From the NCBI RefSeq assembly GCF_002583555.1, contig NZ_BEGX01000063.1, forward strand, positions 41,308 through 105,307: a stretch of 64,000 nucleotides of DNA. The letters are read 5' to 3'. The notes under the pieces are model-generated. The model saw nothing but the letters and a program-made list of their open reading frames with translations, was not told the origin of the DNA and searched no databases. The stretch is from Pseudonocardia sp. N23 (lineage in GTDB: Bacteria > Actinomycetota > Actinomycetes > Mycobacteriales > Pseudonocardiaceae). The position numbers were made by a program, and so were the translations under genes. Positions 63,396 through 64,000 of this stretch are shown in pieces; position 1 is the stretch's first letter; every line of letters begins with the position of its first letter.

Positions 63396-64000
63396 ATGGT
63401 TGTGATGGGTGCGATCGGGCACGCGCTCGGGCTGGCCGGGTCGATGACCTGGGAGATCTTGTGGGCGCTGATCCTCGGCTTTGCGCTCTCCGCCGTGGTG
63501 CAGGCCGCGGTGCGCCGCGCCACGATCGTGCGGTTGCTGGGCGACGACCGACCCCGCACCCTGGCGCTGGCCGCCGGGCTCGGCGCGGCGTCCTCGTCAT
63601 GCTCTTACGCCGCGGTCGCGCTGGCGCGGTCGCTGATTCGCAAGGGCGCGAACTTCACCGCCGCGATGGCCTTCGAGATCGCCTCCACCAATTTGGTCGT
63701 GGAGCTGGGGGTGATCCTGGCGCTGCTGATGGGCTGGCAGTTCACCGTCGCGGAGTTCGTCGGTGGCCCGATCATGATCGTGGCGCTCGCGGTGGTGTTC
63801 CGGCTCGGGCTGCGCCGCAAACTCCTCGACGCAGCCCGGGTACAGGCCGAGAAGGGGCTAGCCGGGTCGATGGAGGGCCACGCCGCGATGGACATGTCCG
63901 TGCGACGCGACGGCTCGCTGCGCCGGCGGCTGTTCTCGGGTGAGGCGTTCACCTCGGTGTCGCATGTGTTCGTCATGGAATGGGCGGCGATCTGGAAAGA
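63396..64000 (+). CDS. DUF318-like permease (3' end outside window)
   Basis: About 201 residues visible from ATG 63396 (ATG 63405 is an alternative). Multi-helix protein with ILWALILGFALSAVVQAAVR, the small-residue loop GLGAASSSCSYAAVALARSL and ANFTAAMAFEIASTNLVVEL, the pattern of the YraQ/DUF318 permeases often found with metal or arsenic resistance. The CSY loop may be the transport site. Tandem CsoR-like operators immediately upstream suggest copper control. The frame runs open off the window. Confidence 0.8.
   Translation, partial: MVVMGAIGHALGLAGSMTWEILWALILGFALSAVVQAAVRRATIVRLLGDDRPRTLALAAGLGAASSSCSYAAVALARSLIRKGANFTAAMAFEIASTNLVVELGVILALLMGWQFTVAEFVGGPIMIVALAVVFRLGLRRKLLDAARVQAEKGLAGSMEGHAAMDMSVRRDGSLRRRLFSGEAFTSVSHVFVMEWAAIWK

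Overview
The window is high-G+C DNA with GTG/TTG starts, ATGA/GTGA-coupled operons and actinobacterial families (DUF2637, DUF4913, BlaI/M56, CsoR, a mycothiol-type DinB enzyme). It looks like an actinomycete, probably a Pseudonocardiaceae member; the genus is a guess.

Layout. (1) 1-8.4 kb: conjugative/integrative element: VirD4-like coupling protein, DUF4913-like, DUF2742-like, DUF2637+HTH protein and a 1430-aa MobF relaxase-helicase. (2) 8.7-34 kb: an envelope-lipid and metal block. It holds two COG4705 membrane proteins, UppP plus a decayed second uppP, a broken chrB behind a COG4280 operon, BlaI/M56, the EfeUOB iron importer behind an iron box, two MGDG-synthase-like glycosyltransferases, two OmpR/histidine-kinase systems, an ATP-grasp enzyme, PAP2, a phosphodiester glycosidase, DedA and two DUF1707 proteins. 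A GTAAGCATTCGG-type motif recurs in several of its promoters. (3) 34-42 kb: an ABC-2 exporter, an ArsR/SRPBCC/DinB operon, a toxin-antitoxin pair whose toxin is frameshifted by an 8-bp tandem repeat, IS and ICE relics, a polysaccharide deacetylase and a truncated sulfide:quinone reductase. (4) 42-49 kb: sulfide/persulfide handling: two MBL-rhodanese persulfide dioxygenases, a divergent GntR reading frame with three in-frame TAG codons, rhodanese and TauE/SafE, then Lgt. (5) 49-64 kb: IS21 relic, broken methyltransferase, metK, a copper module (CopA, broken copZ, CsoR, DUF6153, DUF305, CsoR-like operators), FkbM methyltransferase, dnaB scrap, CDF exporter with ArsR, broken resolvase, and a DUF318-like permease cut by the window end.

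How it fits together. It reads as an accessory island layered from mobile elements: metal/sulfur detoxification plus surface-lipid remodelling, with many genes in visible decay (frameshifts, nonsense codons, truncations). The most unusual signals are the three amber codons in the otherwise open gntR frame, the repeat-driven toxin frameshift, the shared promoter motif that may define an envelope regulon, the iron box overlapping a BlaI-type palindrome at efeU, and tandem CsoR-like sites before the last permease.
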